A stretch of DNA of 64,000 bases from Erpetoichthys calabaricus (lineage: Eukaryota > Chordata > Cladistia > Polypteriformes > Polypteridae). The translations under genes and the position numbers were made by a program. The DNA lies in NCBI RefSeq assembly GCF_900747795.2, contig NC_041402.2:184556875-184620874 (forward strand), read 5' to 3'. The notes below the pieces were generated by a model. That model worked only from the letters and a program-made list of their open reading frames with translations. It was not told the origin of the DNA and searched no databases. Numbering within the stretch: position 1 is the stretch's first letter; the number at the start of each line of letters is the position of its first letter. Positions 47,330-59,087 of the stretch are shown here, in pieces.

Positions 47330-50300
47330 CTAGAAAAAAAGGAAAAAATGTATGTATTTGACCATCAGAATATATTTTACTATTACACTTTTCCCATTTC
47401 TTTTCACTGTTACTTTGTTTGCTTTTATTAAATGGTGGAAAGACTTATTCCCTTGCAGTGTGTCTGGATCTTTAAAGCATTTCTTTTTTTTTCTGCAGAG
47501 ATTTATAGGAAAATAATTTTCTCTTTATATGATACTTTTTAATTCTGTACTTACAGTGAGAGAGGGTTCCTCTTCAATCTGTTCATAATTTAGTTGTTGA
47601 TAGTACACCACCACTTTTACTAAATTATCCCTTTAAAAAAAAAATAAAAGCTTACCATAGGATAATATTAAGCTCAGTTATGCATTTTATTTATTTATTT
47701 TTTGGGTATCCAATCTAATCACTTGCATTTGATTTATTAAAAAGTTTGTATGATAGACAACACTGAATTAACTTATTCCAACTATTTTATTTATTTTTTC
47801 TGCTACTGACATTTTTCCACACCGTATGTATTAATTGCCAAGTCCTTATTGTCATTTTCACCCAGAGATACCCAGACTGGAGTTCAAATTCCTCTTTTAT
47901 GGCTACTTTCTTCATTTTTGATTCTATTGGTTATATTAACATTGTTGATCATTTACTTTCTATGTGTCTATGTATCTTCTACTGCTGTATGTTCCATGTA
48001 TTTTGTGGGTGGTTCCTCAACAGGCAGGGGCACCTGCCCATCACCATCAATGGACTGCTCTCAGCCCTATAAAGGCTGAAGAAAACCCCCAGTCCCATGT
48101 GGTACATTGTATGCACTGGCATTGGTGAGCTTTTGTGATTATTATTATAGTGTTTGGTGAATTATCTGTTTTCTGACCATTCTTTGCATTTTTGTATTGG
48201 GATTTGTTTGCCCCTGTCTTGCCTGTTTTTCAAAGGGCTATTCTTTTTGTGCTCTTCGGGGCTTTTGTTCTATTTTATAAAGATTCTTTGTCTGCCCTTT
48301 ATGTTTTTACAAGCCAAAGGTTGACTGATTCATCTTCTGTTGGGGCTTTTGGTTACTGTTTTCAGGACTTTATGCTCATGTACTCTCAAGTTCATGACAC
48401 TTATATAGGAGTAAAGTGGAAGGATTAATGCTGGCTGACTAGTATGTTGAACACTCTATTTGCAATTAAGTGAAATTCATCAACTTACATATGTAGCTTC
48501 AGATCAGATCTGGGTTCAATGCAGCATTTGAGAATTAGGTGTGAGGTTTTAGTAGGACTGTCTCTTACACTCATATATAGCCATACATGTACAAAGGGTT
48601 TTGTGAACGAGACCTTCATATTTAAGAGTATGCCAAAATAAATGTTTTTTGCCTGAAGTGGTAAAATGTAAAACACCAGAGTAAGAAAGGCTTAAGATGT
48701 TATGTTTGAAGTTTACTTCTTTAAAATATCAAGTTCTACTAAAAACATATATCGTGTTTCATTCAATTATGTCAGTATATTATGAAAAACTGAACTGAAG
48801 TGAAAAATGTGCTTAATGTTTCAAAAATGACTCACAATGGTGAGAAGCAGAGTAAAAATCTGGCTTGTGAGCAAAAGGTAACAAGAATGCTTTATACATA
48901 GAAGCTATTTACTTAAAGAAAAGGAAATAACAAAGGTGCTGAAAAGAGCAGAAAAGGGGGTCCCAGAAACGCAATCCTAAGGCAAACGAATCCCAGTACA
49001 CAATCCAGAAATTCAAAATCCAAAAACAGTTGCAAACATTGTAAAACAACTGGCTTAAAGCAAAGAAAAAAACACCTCAAATAGCTTAAATTAAAATACT
49101 GCCTGAGCTCCTTCCTTTTCTGCTTTAAATAGCCAGGGGGAAGGCAAAGGATCAGCTATGCCAGGGTGGCCCTGTCTCTTGGGGAATCACCCACAAAGTA
49201 CATGGAACATTTGGATATTTAAAGAGGCAATACATAATGATAAATACAATAGAGATTACACAAAATGTGAAAAATAGTTAAAAAGTAACACTAGCAACAA
49301 TAAAACATGAAATATACATATATTTAGACTGTAATTTAACAAAATAACATATTTATTAATAACTTACATTTATACTTATTACATCTTGCCTGAAGAAGGG
49401 GCCTGAGTTGCCTCGAAAGCTTGCATATTGTAATCTTTTTAGTTAGCCAATAAAAGGTGTCATTTTGCTTGGCTTTTTTCTACATTCATAATGGCTAACA
49501 CGGTACAACACCCTAGTACTACTTATTATAAATAATTTAGGGTTTCAGCACATCGGAAACCAGCTGTTAATTAAATGAATGAGGCCTGATTTTCTTTCAT
49601 GGTCATGCATATGCAGTGGCTCACCGTATCTGCTGAGGACTATCTGCAATGACTCCCATCTGACCACCCATCTCTTTCAAATCTTCAGAAAATTTTTCCT
49701 AGTAAAAAGATAAATATAGCAAAGAATACGTGGCAGAGAAATTGGCCAGCATGTTTCATAGACTGTTCAGAATACTCTCAAATGTAATATTCACAATTGA
49801 CCTTAAGAAATTAGTCACATTTTCATTTTTATCACTAGTAAACTAGTAGTTTGTGTAGTGACCAAAAAAACCAAAACCTCTGCGTTACTAGCACAAGAGA
49901 ATGAAAAGATTTTATACTTTTACTTTTTTTTGGTACTAAAAATTGTGACGTCATAAGCCTAAGGTGGTAGTTTCAAAACCTACTGGAAGAACTTTGTCAC
50001 TCTTGGATGTGCTTCATCTACTTGTGCTTGGACCTTAATGCAAAGAAGAGTGACTGCCTTGCCTCCCCTGTGTGTGAAGCATTTGTGTTTGGGGTTGGAT
50101 TTATTTCCTGGGTGCAGAAGTTACTTTAAAATCAGCCTTTCTTGGCCCCAGTCCCCGCTTTGAATGTTTCCCTTACCAAATACTGTATACTAAAGTATAT
50201 TGAATCTAATCTGATCTTTAACATTTTGAAAGTAAAATGCACATGACTTTAAAGTAAGCTCCATTTGGTAATGGAAGACTGAAAAAAATGAAAAAGTGGT

Positions 50301-53300
50301 CATGTTCTGATGTATGTACAGTACTCACAATAAAGGCTGTCGATGGCCACTGTGACCCAGACACTGTCAACTGGTATAACTCCTCTCTGAAATGATAATA
50401 TGTAAAGTTAAGATGTCATCCATTTACAGCAAAGACTCTGAAAGATACTCTATTCATTTCACATCACACCACACCACAAGGCATAACTGGTAAATATATA
50501 CATTTGACTTAGGTCTCTGTTTCTTTACTAGCTGAAAATTGAATTTGCTTCTCTGTTTTATTAGTATCTTGAGAGTGACTTTTTAAAATACTTTTTAAAA
50601 ATGTAATGTAAAATATTTTTGAAAGAAATATTACAGTATTGTCCTTTTTGACATTTTGGGTTTGGGTAATGCACCTGAAACTAAGCATGTTTGTGCTCAG
50701 CTAGTATTGGATGGGAGACCATCTAGGAAAAGCTTGGATTGCTGCTGGAAGAGATGATGCTGAGGCTATCATGGGGTGCCTACTCTGTGGTCTGTGTTTG
50801 GATCCCACTGCGCCTGTGCAGTGACAGGGACACTGTGCTGAAAAAATGGTGCCATCCTTCATATAAGATGTAAAACCAAGGTTCTGATTCTCTGTGTTCA
50901 TAAAAAATCCCTGGGCATCCTTCAAAAAGAGTAGGATGGACTAAAGTGCCCACCATAGCCTAATCGTTCTGGTCTCCTAATCATCCCCTGTCCTTTATTG
51001 GCTAACTTCCTCCCTTAGCCCTTATACCACATAATAGCTAATGTGTCATGAGCGTACTGGCACAAAATGTCTGCTGTTTCATCATCCAGGTGAATGCTAC
51101 ACATTGATGGTGGATGAAGTGGTTCTCCTGGTCTGTCTGAGTAGTGAAAAAATCACATTTATTGTTATTTGGACAATAGAAAAGTAGTCCAGTGTCATAA
51201 TGTCAAAATGTATGTAGAGGTCTGAGCTGTATATACCCTCATTCACCAACATATCATTTAAGTATTCAAAGAAACTGAAACATTGTTAAGATATGGAGCA
51301 TATTTAGTGTGTCGAGTGGTGCATGTTGTTGAAGGTCTTCCTGGATGAACCACATTTTAAATCATGTTGAGGCACAAAAAAACTCTCTTCTGTTGCTGCT
51401 CACCTTTGACAAAACTACCTACAACTGGACGTGGGAGTAACAACACATTTGTAAAGTAATGGCTTTCTGTCCTTGGTGTCTAGTCCTTCGTGTTATTCAA
51501 AGTCAGGGAAAAGCAAATATTTATAGTGAATTAATGTTGGTTACTGGTGGTATTTGCGTGGCCTGTCAAGCACTTCTGCTGCATTCTTCATTTGCATAAA
51601 GCATGCTCTCAGTGCAGCACCAAGCATGTAAGTTTGAGGAGTACAGTGAGTCAGGTAGAACAAGAATAAAATGCCCTGTTTTTGAGCCTTCTTATCCTAC
51701 TCAAAACTGAAACAATTAGATATGTTAGACATGGAGAAGACAGAATGGTACCATTACTGAAATATCTATTTCTACATTTCTTTTTTTATTCTCAATTCTG
51801 TTTGTCTTTATCCCATTTTATACATTTAAATGAATTATTTGATTATAAATATTATAATTACATTAAGATATAAAAAGCAAAATAAATTATTGTAAGGCAA
51901 CCTGAACACTGACAATCACTTACTGGCACTGCAGCGGACAGTTGCAAGGCAACATGTCATGAGCAAACCTGTATTCATAGAGCTCCAGACACTCACCTAA
52001 GGATCAGAAGGAAAGGCAATAGTGAAAATCCCCCAAATGAACAGACTAGTGATATTCAGAAAATAAAGGTCTCCATTTGCGAGTGTACATAATGGTATAC
52101 AGGAGTTTTACAGTAGTTTTAACCACTATTCCGTCTTTCTGCTTTAAATACTAAGAACTGAGTTTGTTGTTTTTCTCGATGTATCATCCATTAATGGAGT
52201 ATAATGGCATTTCAATATCAGTTTTTAAATATCTTTTTATCTTTTATCTATTTTACCTACATTTTATTATATTCTGTGAGAGATAATTAAAATGCTTTGA
52301 GCCTGACCTTTTTAGAGAATAACAGTAAAAGCAAATAAAATCAGTCATTTTATAACCTGCTTAGTCCTGAACAGGGTCATTGGGGGGGGTGCTGGAGTCT
52401 ATCCCAGCTAGCACTGGGCACAAGGCAGGAACAAACCCTGAACAGGGCACCAGTCCATCACAGATAGCAAAAATGTTTTACTTATTAACACAATCCACTT
52501 GAATACTAGTTCAATTGTTATAACATTCACAAAACGTTTCTAGAACATTCAAGTAAAATGTTTTGTCTTTTTTGTGCAACTTTATCTTGACTTTTAGAAA
52601 GAATTTGATAAGGTGCAAAATGAGAGGTTGGACAACAAACTGAAAGAAGTAGGAGTTCGGGTGTTTTGTGGAGATGGGTGCAAAATTGGCTCAGGCACAG
52701 AAAGCAGAGGGTTGTGGTATGAGGAACCTTATCAGAAATTGGTGATATACAATATAATACAATACAATTTATTTTTGTATAGCCCAAAATCACATAAGGA
52801 GGGCCGCAATGGGCTTTAACAGGCCCTGCCTCTTGACAGCCCCCCAGCCTTGACTCTCTAAGAAGACAAGGAAAAAATCCCAAAAAAACCCTTGTAGGGA
52901 AAAAATGGAAGAAACCTTGGGAAAGGCAGTTCAAAAAGAGACCCCTTTCCAGGTAGGTTGGGCGTGCAGTGGGTGTCAAAAAGAAGGGGGTCAATACAAT
53001 ACAATACACAGAACAGAACAAATCCTCAATACAGTATAAAAATAAAAATTTTACAAGTACAGACCAGAATTTAACAGTAGATGATATCACATAATATGAT
53101 TTGGATTTGTTTAGAGTCCTGGAGACCTCAGCCATCAAGCTGCCTCCCCCATTTGGCCATTCCACAGCTGAAATAGCGCTAATCCGATGAAAGGACCCCT
53201 CTACCCCATGATTCCTGTGATCCTCCATCAGAGATGACATATTAAGAGTGGTGTCCCTCAGTTTCAGTGTCGCTGTTATTTTAAATACAGTATATATAAA

Positions 53301-56300
53301 TGATTTGTATAGGTATATAAATAACAAGCTGGTTAAGTTTGCAGATCATACCAAGCTAGATGGATTGGCAGATAATCTAGAATCTGTTGATTGTTTACAG
53401 AGGTACTTGGACAGTAAATTGGTTTGGGCAGATTTGTGGATTAAATTTAATTTATTTATGTAAATGTAAAGTATTACACATAGGAGGTAAAAATGTTAGG
53501 TTTGAATATGCAATGGGAGGTCTGAAAATCGAAAGTACGCCTTATGAGAAGAATATAGGAGATGGCTCCAGGTTACAAAAAAGACAACAGTGCTGCAAAA
53601 ATTCCAGAGAGAGCAACTAGACTGATTCCAGGGCTATAGGGAATGGGTTATAAGGAAAAATTAAAAGAGCTGAGCCTTTTCAGTTTAGGTAAAAGAAGAT
53701 TAAGGGGAGACATGCTGAAGTGTTTAAAATTATGAAGGGAATTAGTCCAGTGAATCCCAGCAGTTGCTTTAAAATGAGTTCACGAAGAACATGGGGACCT
53801 GCGGTGGGTTGGCACCCTGCCCGGGATTGTTGTCCTGCCTTGTGCCCTGTGTTGGCTGGGATTGGCTCCAGCAGACCCCCGTGACCCTGTGTTCGGATTC
53901 ATCGGGTTAGAAAATGGATGGATGGATGGATAATACGAATATCAATTTGATTCTTTGTCTCAGGTGACTTGACAGCACAATGATTAGCACTGACACTTCA
54001 TAGCTCCATGTCAGTGGTTTTGAATCTTAGCCTAGTCATTGAAAGTGGAGTATGCACCGTCTTACTTGTGTGTCAGGACACTGTTGTTTTCCTCCTTAAG
54101 CTTGTGTTTTAAGTTAATTCTCTACAAGTGATTGTCAATGTGTGCATCCTACGGTGTACTCGCACCTCATCCAGGGCTGATTCCTGCCCTTTGTTAAATT
54201 GCAAAGTCATAGACTCCGACCCCCTCATGACTTTTAACTGGATTGAACAGGTCTAAATCAGTGATTTGATGATTCTTATTTTCAATAGCAAATTCTTTAA
54301 ATCCTTATGAATCTCGTGAATATCAAGGAGATTTCTAGAACATTTTTGGTTACATTTTCAGGCCTTGCTATCCTTCCTTTTATTTGCTCAGATATACTGT
54401 ATCAATACTTACCGATTCCTACAGCACTCAGGTTACACTTGGGATATGGCAGTCCCTTCGGAGGAGCAAATTCCCAGTGAATGCAGCCACAATTTTCCAT
54501 GATATGTTGTTGTGCACATGTGCGCTTGCAAGACTGAAATACAAATGCACATAAAAAAACATTAATATGGAATATAATATGTCTTTAACATTATTGCAGG
54601 CATAATACATTGGGGTAGTGTGCTGCTTACCACTTTTGCCTTTATTTTGGTTGAATTTCACTTTTTAAAGTATGCCCCTTAATTCACTTTTATAAGGAAG
54701 GTCCATCATGCCAAGCTGTGATATGTATCTCTGTGAAGAGCTGCTTCCTAATCTATGTGTTTCATACCTACGAGGATTTTACCTTAGAAAAAACTTTGTG
54801 TAAAATAGTAGAGCCCCTCACCTCACGTGTGTACCTGGATCCATAAGCATCATGATAAAAGTTTCGGATTCCCTCCCCATTTGTGCAGTGGCTTCCATAT
54901 GGAGATTTCAGTCTTTTAATCTGAACCTGAAGGGTAGGATGACCATATTTATTCATCTTCTGTATTCAAGGTGCAACACGGCCAAAGACACTTAGAAGAA
55001 GAGAATTAATCTGCCTGGTCTGCTCATGAGATGCTTACCTTCATAATACCAATATCAGTCTCAGCTCCGGGGGGTATGTTGACACCTTCATCTTCTGGGA
55101 AGGGCGTGGTAGCATGATCATGAATGAGCAGCCTAATGCCTGCAGAGTGTGTAATGTACTTTACATATTCAATCTGCTGGATGAAGAGTTCCAAGTGAAG
55201 TCCTACAGAAAAGACATGAACATTTTATTGTGGTTGAAAAACAGAAGCAGCACTGTTCCCGCTCTGTGTTTTTATTGAACGCTTCTTCATGGTTAGGTTA
55301 ACTTTCAGTGAAAATACAGCATACATTTATTAAAGAGAGGACAACAGTGTATCCCAGTTTCGTGTTTGTGCTACACACTAATAAGACTAAGGTCCAGACT
55401 TCTGGTATCAACTCTGACTGGACCTATTAGTTTATTATTATTTTCATAGTGTCTCAAATAACTTAAAAAGAGCTATGCACATTACTGTGCAGCTTCTAAT
55501 AATAACAATAATACATTTTATTTATATAGCACATTTACCATGCTCAAGGCGCTTATCTGCTGCAGCCTACTTGCCTCAGGATTCAATTAGAATTACGTAA
55601 AGCTATTATCCCTTTGCGATTATCTTTCTCAAGTATAGACCCTAATGATCCGATCCTGTCCTCTTTGCAACTTAGACATCTCTATCTGATCTGTGTCTCT
55701 GATAATACTTTCAGATCTGAATGTGGATCCAATGAGACTTACCATACATGAAGCCTGCCTTGCTGGTGTTCAAGACTTCACTGCTGATGGGATTTCCATT
55801 GATATCTGTTGACTTCTGGGAGTTAAATGTGTAGCAATTTCCAAATTTGTAGTTGAAGAAACCAGAAAAGTAACTTGAAAAGCAAGGAAAAAGTCAAGAT
55901 ACATGGACAGAGCATCAGTATTCTGCATAAAAACAGCCCTGAGATACGGCTATAGACATCCAAAAAATGTGCTTTATCTTTTTTCATCCAACGTTGTTTT
56001 GATATGTCCAGCCATCATCATCACATGAATAAGTAGAAGTAGCACAATAATTACCTTTGGAATTGCTTTATGTTTCATGTTTTGAAACTGAACACCATCC
56101 CGAGTATGGTATAGTTGTTTTCCTATTTGTGGTCCTCACAGTACTTTAGAACTCACCACCTTAGCTGATGGGGGTCCCTACTGTAATAATATTCTTTGCT
56201 GCACTGTACTAAAATATTTCTCTATTATACAATACTAATTATCCATCTTAATAAAAGGATAAGTGTCTGTTTTTCTGTCTGTGTGTCCGTCTGGTTGCTA

Positions 56301-57732
56301 TGTCTCTGTCTTTCCAAAAAGGTGGCACATTTTTAGTAATAAAATGCATTGCATTTGTCATTCCAACAGATGGTACATCACAAACATTAACACTTCTTTT
56401 ATTAATCCTGTACTAAATGCTATATATAACAGAGATATACATATACATTGCATGATGCATTGCAAATGTTAACGCTGAGGTCTACGTTTATTACTTAGAT
56501 TTCATCTTGTCTTAGATAAAGTTATAATTCTGTAAGACACCCAAACAGACTACATACCTTGTATTACACTCTTGACCATGAAAATTGCAAAATATTAACA
56601 TATCATCTAGTTGGTGTCCCATTTCGATTTTTTCTTTGTCTGACAATTGATTGAACTCCGAGGCAAACTTATTAAAGGCATAAGCATAATTCATAATCTC
56701 TTGTGAAGCATTAGAAGCTGTGGCATTTCTGCGATGAGACTGCTCCAAACCAGAGTCCTGCTAGGAACAAAAATGACCATTTGAAAGACAGTGATGTACA
56801 ATTGTTATCTTTAATGTGGAAAAAAACTACATGCATGTGTCCATTGTGTAATACTAATATACTAAAAAGATGTGTCATGCAAGATTGAGTTGTTTCCTTC
56901 TGGTAAAGTAAGCACACTTCCTTGTAAAAGAACTATAGACACATGTGTAGCAGTATTATACTGTTTTTGATGAACAGACGATGGCTTCATGAACCTGCAT
57001 AATAGGTCATTTTTGATGTTGTTTTTACACACATTCAATTTAGTTTATTCTTGTACAATGCTGTTCAAAAAAGTTTTACAATTATTGCATAAATGTACAA
57101 ATGCTAACAATTAACAGAGAATTACTGAACTGTGTACTATACAAGGACTTAAATATTATTAAAGAAATAATAATATAAATATTCAGAAACCTTAGCTGAA
57201 ATGTATTAGAGATCTTTAAATGTGAAGATCCAACTAGTAAAAGATCTGGCCCTTGAAGACAAAAACAAAGGCTACCAGCAAAAATGAACCACCAGGGTAT
57301 CCATTTTCCTTAGTATAATCAAAGTGAGCATCATATCCCTCCTGAAGCAACAGTTACATTAGCACTGCAATGTTAGAACATTCGTAGCTGTATTGGAACA
57401 CCAGATCCTTTGAAATACACTGATCACACTTCAGCTGTAAGAGTATAAATTTGTAATAAACATTGTGTCTATTACTGTAACAACCGATCTTGTCTCGAAA
57501 CATTCCTACTTTTCCCCCTAATGTGCACTTTCCAAAGCCATTACACAAGCTAGTATTCAAAAAATTGATAGTGTATGAACATTCTTCACCAGAAGAGACC
57601 AAGACACACAGTGAGTCCCATTATGATGGCACTCATTACCATTGTAAAGCACTAGTTTAAACAGACTCTTATCAAAAACAATGCGTCTAGCATTTATGTA
57701 AATTTGTGAATTTCCCTTTGGGATTAATAAAG

Positions 57733-57783
<51 letters not shown>

Positions 57784-59087
57784 TAGGGATATCACAATAG
57801 ATTTCGATAAATCACTGTTAGCCAACATCAATTTATACAGTATGTAGTTACAGTAACAACATGCCTTCTATGTGTCTTGGAACACTGTGTTCACACTTGC
57901 TCAGTAGTATCCATACATTTTAAATGCAGTGTCCAAAAACAAAGAGGTCCATAGCTCATAAATACAGTATATTCAATAATATCTTAAACTGGCAGTCAAT
58001 ATCATGTCAAAATATTCTTCAGAAAATACATGTGTTAAGGGGCCTGATGGAGCAAGATGTGAATCAATCCTGAATGGGATGCCAGTTGATCACAGAGCTC
58101 ATAAAGGAACAATTTAGGATTACTAGTTTATCTAGCGTGATCATCTTTGGGGTGTATGAGGAAACCACAATAACTTTAAAATTCTATACAAACCTAGTGA
58201 CAGTGCTGTTAATCAAACCCAGGTCTGTCTAGCCACTGTGCCACCCGTAACTTACACAAAAACAGACAAAAGCAAAGTAAACAGTGATGTACAATTAAGC
58301 AAGAATAGTAATGCTTGAACAGTATATGAACATCTGTTAGCTTGCATACTGAAAATATCCATCCATTCATTTTTTATCCTGTTACTAGGTTGTGGTGAAC
58401 CAGTGGCTATCAGTGGAAGCATTGGACATAAAGTTGTAATAAGCCCTTGACAGGATCCATCACCAAACAAACACACCTGTATTTACTCAATGCGTCAGTT
58501 AACTTGACATGCCTCTCTCTATGGTATGGGAGAAATTAGAATACTACAAAGAAATATTTATTTCCATATATCTGAGCTATAAGTATATTATGAAATAATT
58601 TCGATTAATAAAAATACTATATACTTTTAAATATACATTTTATATAAACTCCATTTTCATCAAAAGTAGAACATAAGAGTCCCCACATGTTCCAACAACA
58701 CCAAACCTTTGGTAAACACAAACTGAAGCATTTTATTTGGACAAGGTCACACACCTGTAAGGAGCTAGTCATGAAGAAGCTCTTATTGAGTGCTGAGTGC
58801 CTCACACTGTTCAGATTGCACAAGGTAACCGCAGGGAAGTTGAGGCGTGAGCTGGACACCAATGTAATCTTCTCATGGGACGGGTAGTTATAAAAGTAAC
58901 GTAGCACCTCAATGCATTGCCAGAGTGCACAGCACAGCGCGAAGCACACAAAAGTGGCCCACAGAAGTCGTCGCAACCAGTGGCGGGCCCTAAGCACATT
59001 GGGGATACCATGTGCTGAGGTGTGGAGAGCAATGTTCCGACAGAGCTGGCTCAGGGGCGATATAGCCTGTCTGCGCTTTACCAGCAT
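47105..59087 (-). CDS. DEG/ENaC-superfamily sodium channel subunit (complete, 11 coding exons, subfamily unclear)
   Basis: This gene encodes an amiloride-sensitive type cation channel subunit of the plasma membrane. Exons run 59087-58755, 56760-56558, 55873-55743, 55202-55039, 54926-54822, 54533-54413, 51996-51924, 50386-50329, 49698-49625, 47630-47555 and 47329-47105. All have GT/AG borders and join in phase to 520 residues. Family hallmarks are the His-Gly gating motif (26-27), TM1 (about 41-62), [10 protein letters not shown] (84-93), GNCYTFN, cysteine-rich CNCPLQC followed by QWPS, and TM2 (about 450-477) with the G-x-S selectivity filter as GFS (463-465). Its size is ASIC-like (500-530), not ENaC-like (640-670). 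The extracellular AGIRLLIHD and SPYG blocks look ENaC-like. The C-terminus lacks the ENaC PPxY motif. It may be an ENaC/degenerin-like lineage outside ASIC1-5 and SCNN1A/B/G/D. ATG 59087 is chosen because an in-frame TAG lies just upstream. Confidence 0.9.
47555..47630 (-). CDS. DEG/ENaC channel exon 10
   Basis: This exon encodes residues 421-446. [15 protein letters not shown] corresponds to the pre-TM2 strand with the F/Y-x-x-L-N-Y signature of the superfamily. Confidence 0.9.
47860..49330. repeat. Diverged inverted repeat pair in channel intron 9
   Basis: TATGTTCCATGTATTTTGTG GGTGG-type sequence at about 47986-48045 recurs inverted at about 49150-49212 (ATGTTCCATGTACTTTGTGG on the minus strand), with about 75-80% similarity by eye over some 55 bp. 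Both are followed by a CTATAAAG or CTATTTAAAG motif. The family is unknown. Confidence 0.5.
49385..49525 (+). mobile_element. Same family as 1264-1675, end fragment (copy 2)
   Basis: This copy is complementary to the left end of the first copy over about 130 bp, with CTGAAGA at 49390 and GAAA at 49415. It lies in intron 9... 10 territory of the channel gene, just below exon 9. It ends in GGTACAACACCCTAGTACTA. Confidence 0.55.
49625..49698 (-). CDS. DEG/ENaC channel exon 9
   Basis: This exon encodes residues 397-420. It is the knuckle/palm helix region and the least conserved exon. It is placed by its phase and splice borders (acceptor TACTAG, donor GTGAGC). Confidence 0.82.
50329..50386 (-). 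CDS. DEG/ENaC channel exon 8
   Basis: This small exon encodes residues 377-396 and includes [12 protein letters not shown]. The WPS block is shared by ENaC and invertebrate degenerins. Confidence 0.87.
50668..50936 (+). mobile_element. 5S-rRNA-derived SINE (SINE3 type)
   Basis: The first 70 bp keep the 5S rRNA internal promoter region: CTAAGCATG, then GCTAGTATTGGATGGGAGAC (compare AGTACTTGGATGGGAGACC of 5S rRNA). A non-5S body follows, with GTGCAGTGACAGGGACAC and GATGTAAAACCAAGGTTCTG. It is not a working 5S gene. It lies in channel intron 7. Confidence 0.88.
51924..51996 (-). CDS. DEG/ENaC channel exon 7
   Basis: This exon encodes residues 353-376 and ends in PCNCPLQC, the conserved C-x-C-P-x-x-C element. 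The donor GTAAGT follows CA. Confidence 0.88.
52345..52465 (-). repeat. SINE central-domain fragment
   Basis: AACCTGCTTAGTCCTGAACA through GGCACCAGTCCATCACAG is a central-domain fragment in reverse, and less decayed than its neighbours. Confidence 0.6.
52570..53797 (+). mobile_element. CR1-type LINE relic, split by another repeat
   Basis: [19 protein letters not shown] (52590-52660) and [20 protein letters not shown], then [17 protein letters not shown] (53300-53520), are CR1 RT blocks. The part after 53600 ([20 protein letters not shown]) is the C-terminus. The catalytic F-A-D-D has become F-A-D-H. A repeat at 52745-53270 interrupts it. Confidence 0.8.
52745..53268. repeat. Interspersed repeat inside a CR1 LINE
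   Basis: ATACAATTTATTTTTGTATA, then GCAATGGGCTTTAACAGGCC and GTCCTGGAGACCTCAGCCAT, recur in the same order at 62187-62640. Class unknown. It is younger than the CR1 copy that it splits. Confidence 0.7.
53798..53931 (+). mobile_element. tRNA-derived SINE, family A, 3' fragment
   Basis: The fragment runs from CCTGCGGTGGGTTGGCACCC to the GGATGGATGG tail. It abuts the end of a CR1-type LINE fragment, and no target duplication was found. Confidence 0.85.
53975..54200 (+). repeat. Old SINE relic
   Basis: AGCACAATGATTAGCACTGA with TTTTGAATCTTAGCC is a decayed tRNA-like head, followed by a degenerate body (TACTCGCACCTCATCCAGGG). Confidence 0.45.
54413..54533 (-). CDS. DEG/ENaC channel exon 6
   Basis: This exon encodes residues 313-352. 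It carries the paired-cysteine thumb segment (SCKRTC, ENCGC) typical of the family. Confidence 0.9.
54822..54926 (-). CDS. DEG/ENaC channel exon 5
   Basis: This exon encodes residues 278-312, in phase 0 at both ends. It contains LKSPYGSHC, close to the SPYGHC of ENaC delta. Confidence 0.9.
55039..55202 (-). CDS. DEG/ENaC channel exon 4
   Basis: This exon encodes residues 223-277, with the beta-ball/palm block [11 protein letters not shown] and a PPGAETDIG stretch like that of ENaC subunits. Confidence 0.9.
55743..55873 (-). CDS. DEG/ENaC channel exon 3
   Basis: This exon encodes residues 179-222 and carries FGNCYTFN, an extracellular motif found throughout the superfamily. The acceptor is TTTCAAG and the donor GTAAGT. 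Confidence 0.9.
56242..56516 (+). mobile_element. Non-autonomous Helitron, family TCCAYC (copy 3)
   Basis: The 5' end is TCCATCTTAATAAAAGGATA. The right end stops before the usual CTAG and about 40 bp from channel exon 2, in intron 2. Confidence 0.7.
56558..56760 (-). CDS. DEG/ENaC channel exon 2
   Basis: This exon encodes residues 112-178, the short finger region ending in [16 protein letters not shown]. ENaC beta has a similar GHQLEDMI block. It is much shorter than the equivalent ENaC region. Two NAT/NAS sequons are visible. Confidence 0.88.
57716..57784 (+). mobile_element. L2-type LINE 3' tail only
   Basis: TGTGAATTTCCCTTTGGGAT followed by (TATC)n is the same terminus as at 1799. Nothing upstream is recognisable, so it is an extreme 5' truncation. 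It is in channel intron 1. Confidence 0.75.
58030..58245 (-). repeat. Old SINE relic
   Basis: TGGGATGCCAGTTGATCACA to AAACCCAGGTCTGTCTAGCC reads as a reversed SINE with a tRNA-like head at its right end. It is in channel intron 1. Confidence 0.5.
58755..59087 (-). CDS. DEG/ENaC channel exon 1 (N-terminus, TM1)
   Basis: This exon encodes residues 1-111: a cytosolic N-terminus with HTSAHG, TM1 ([18 protein letters not shown]), and the post-TM1 [10 protein letters not shown] block. The donor GTGTGT follows SLQ at 58755. Confidence 0.9.

Noticed and set aside
47859-48428. Plus-strand hydrophobic frames that look like membrane proteins
   Set aside because: They lie in a channel intron within an unclassified repeat and show no splice partners or known family. 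T-rich sequence gives hydrophobic codons by chance.
50668-50740. 5S rRNA gene
   Set aside because: Only the internal promoter half is preserved, with many differences, and a SINE body follows.
52527-53327. 266-codon open frame on the minus strand
   Set aside because: It runs across two different repeats (a CR1 relic and the 52745 repeat) on the antisense strand and shows no conserved domain.
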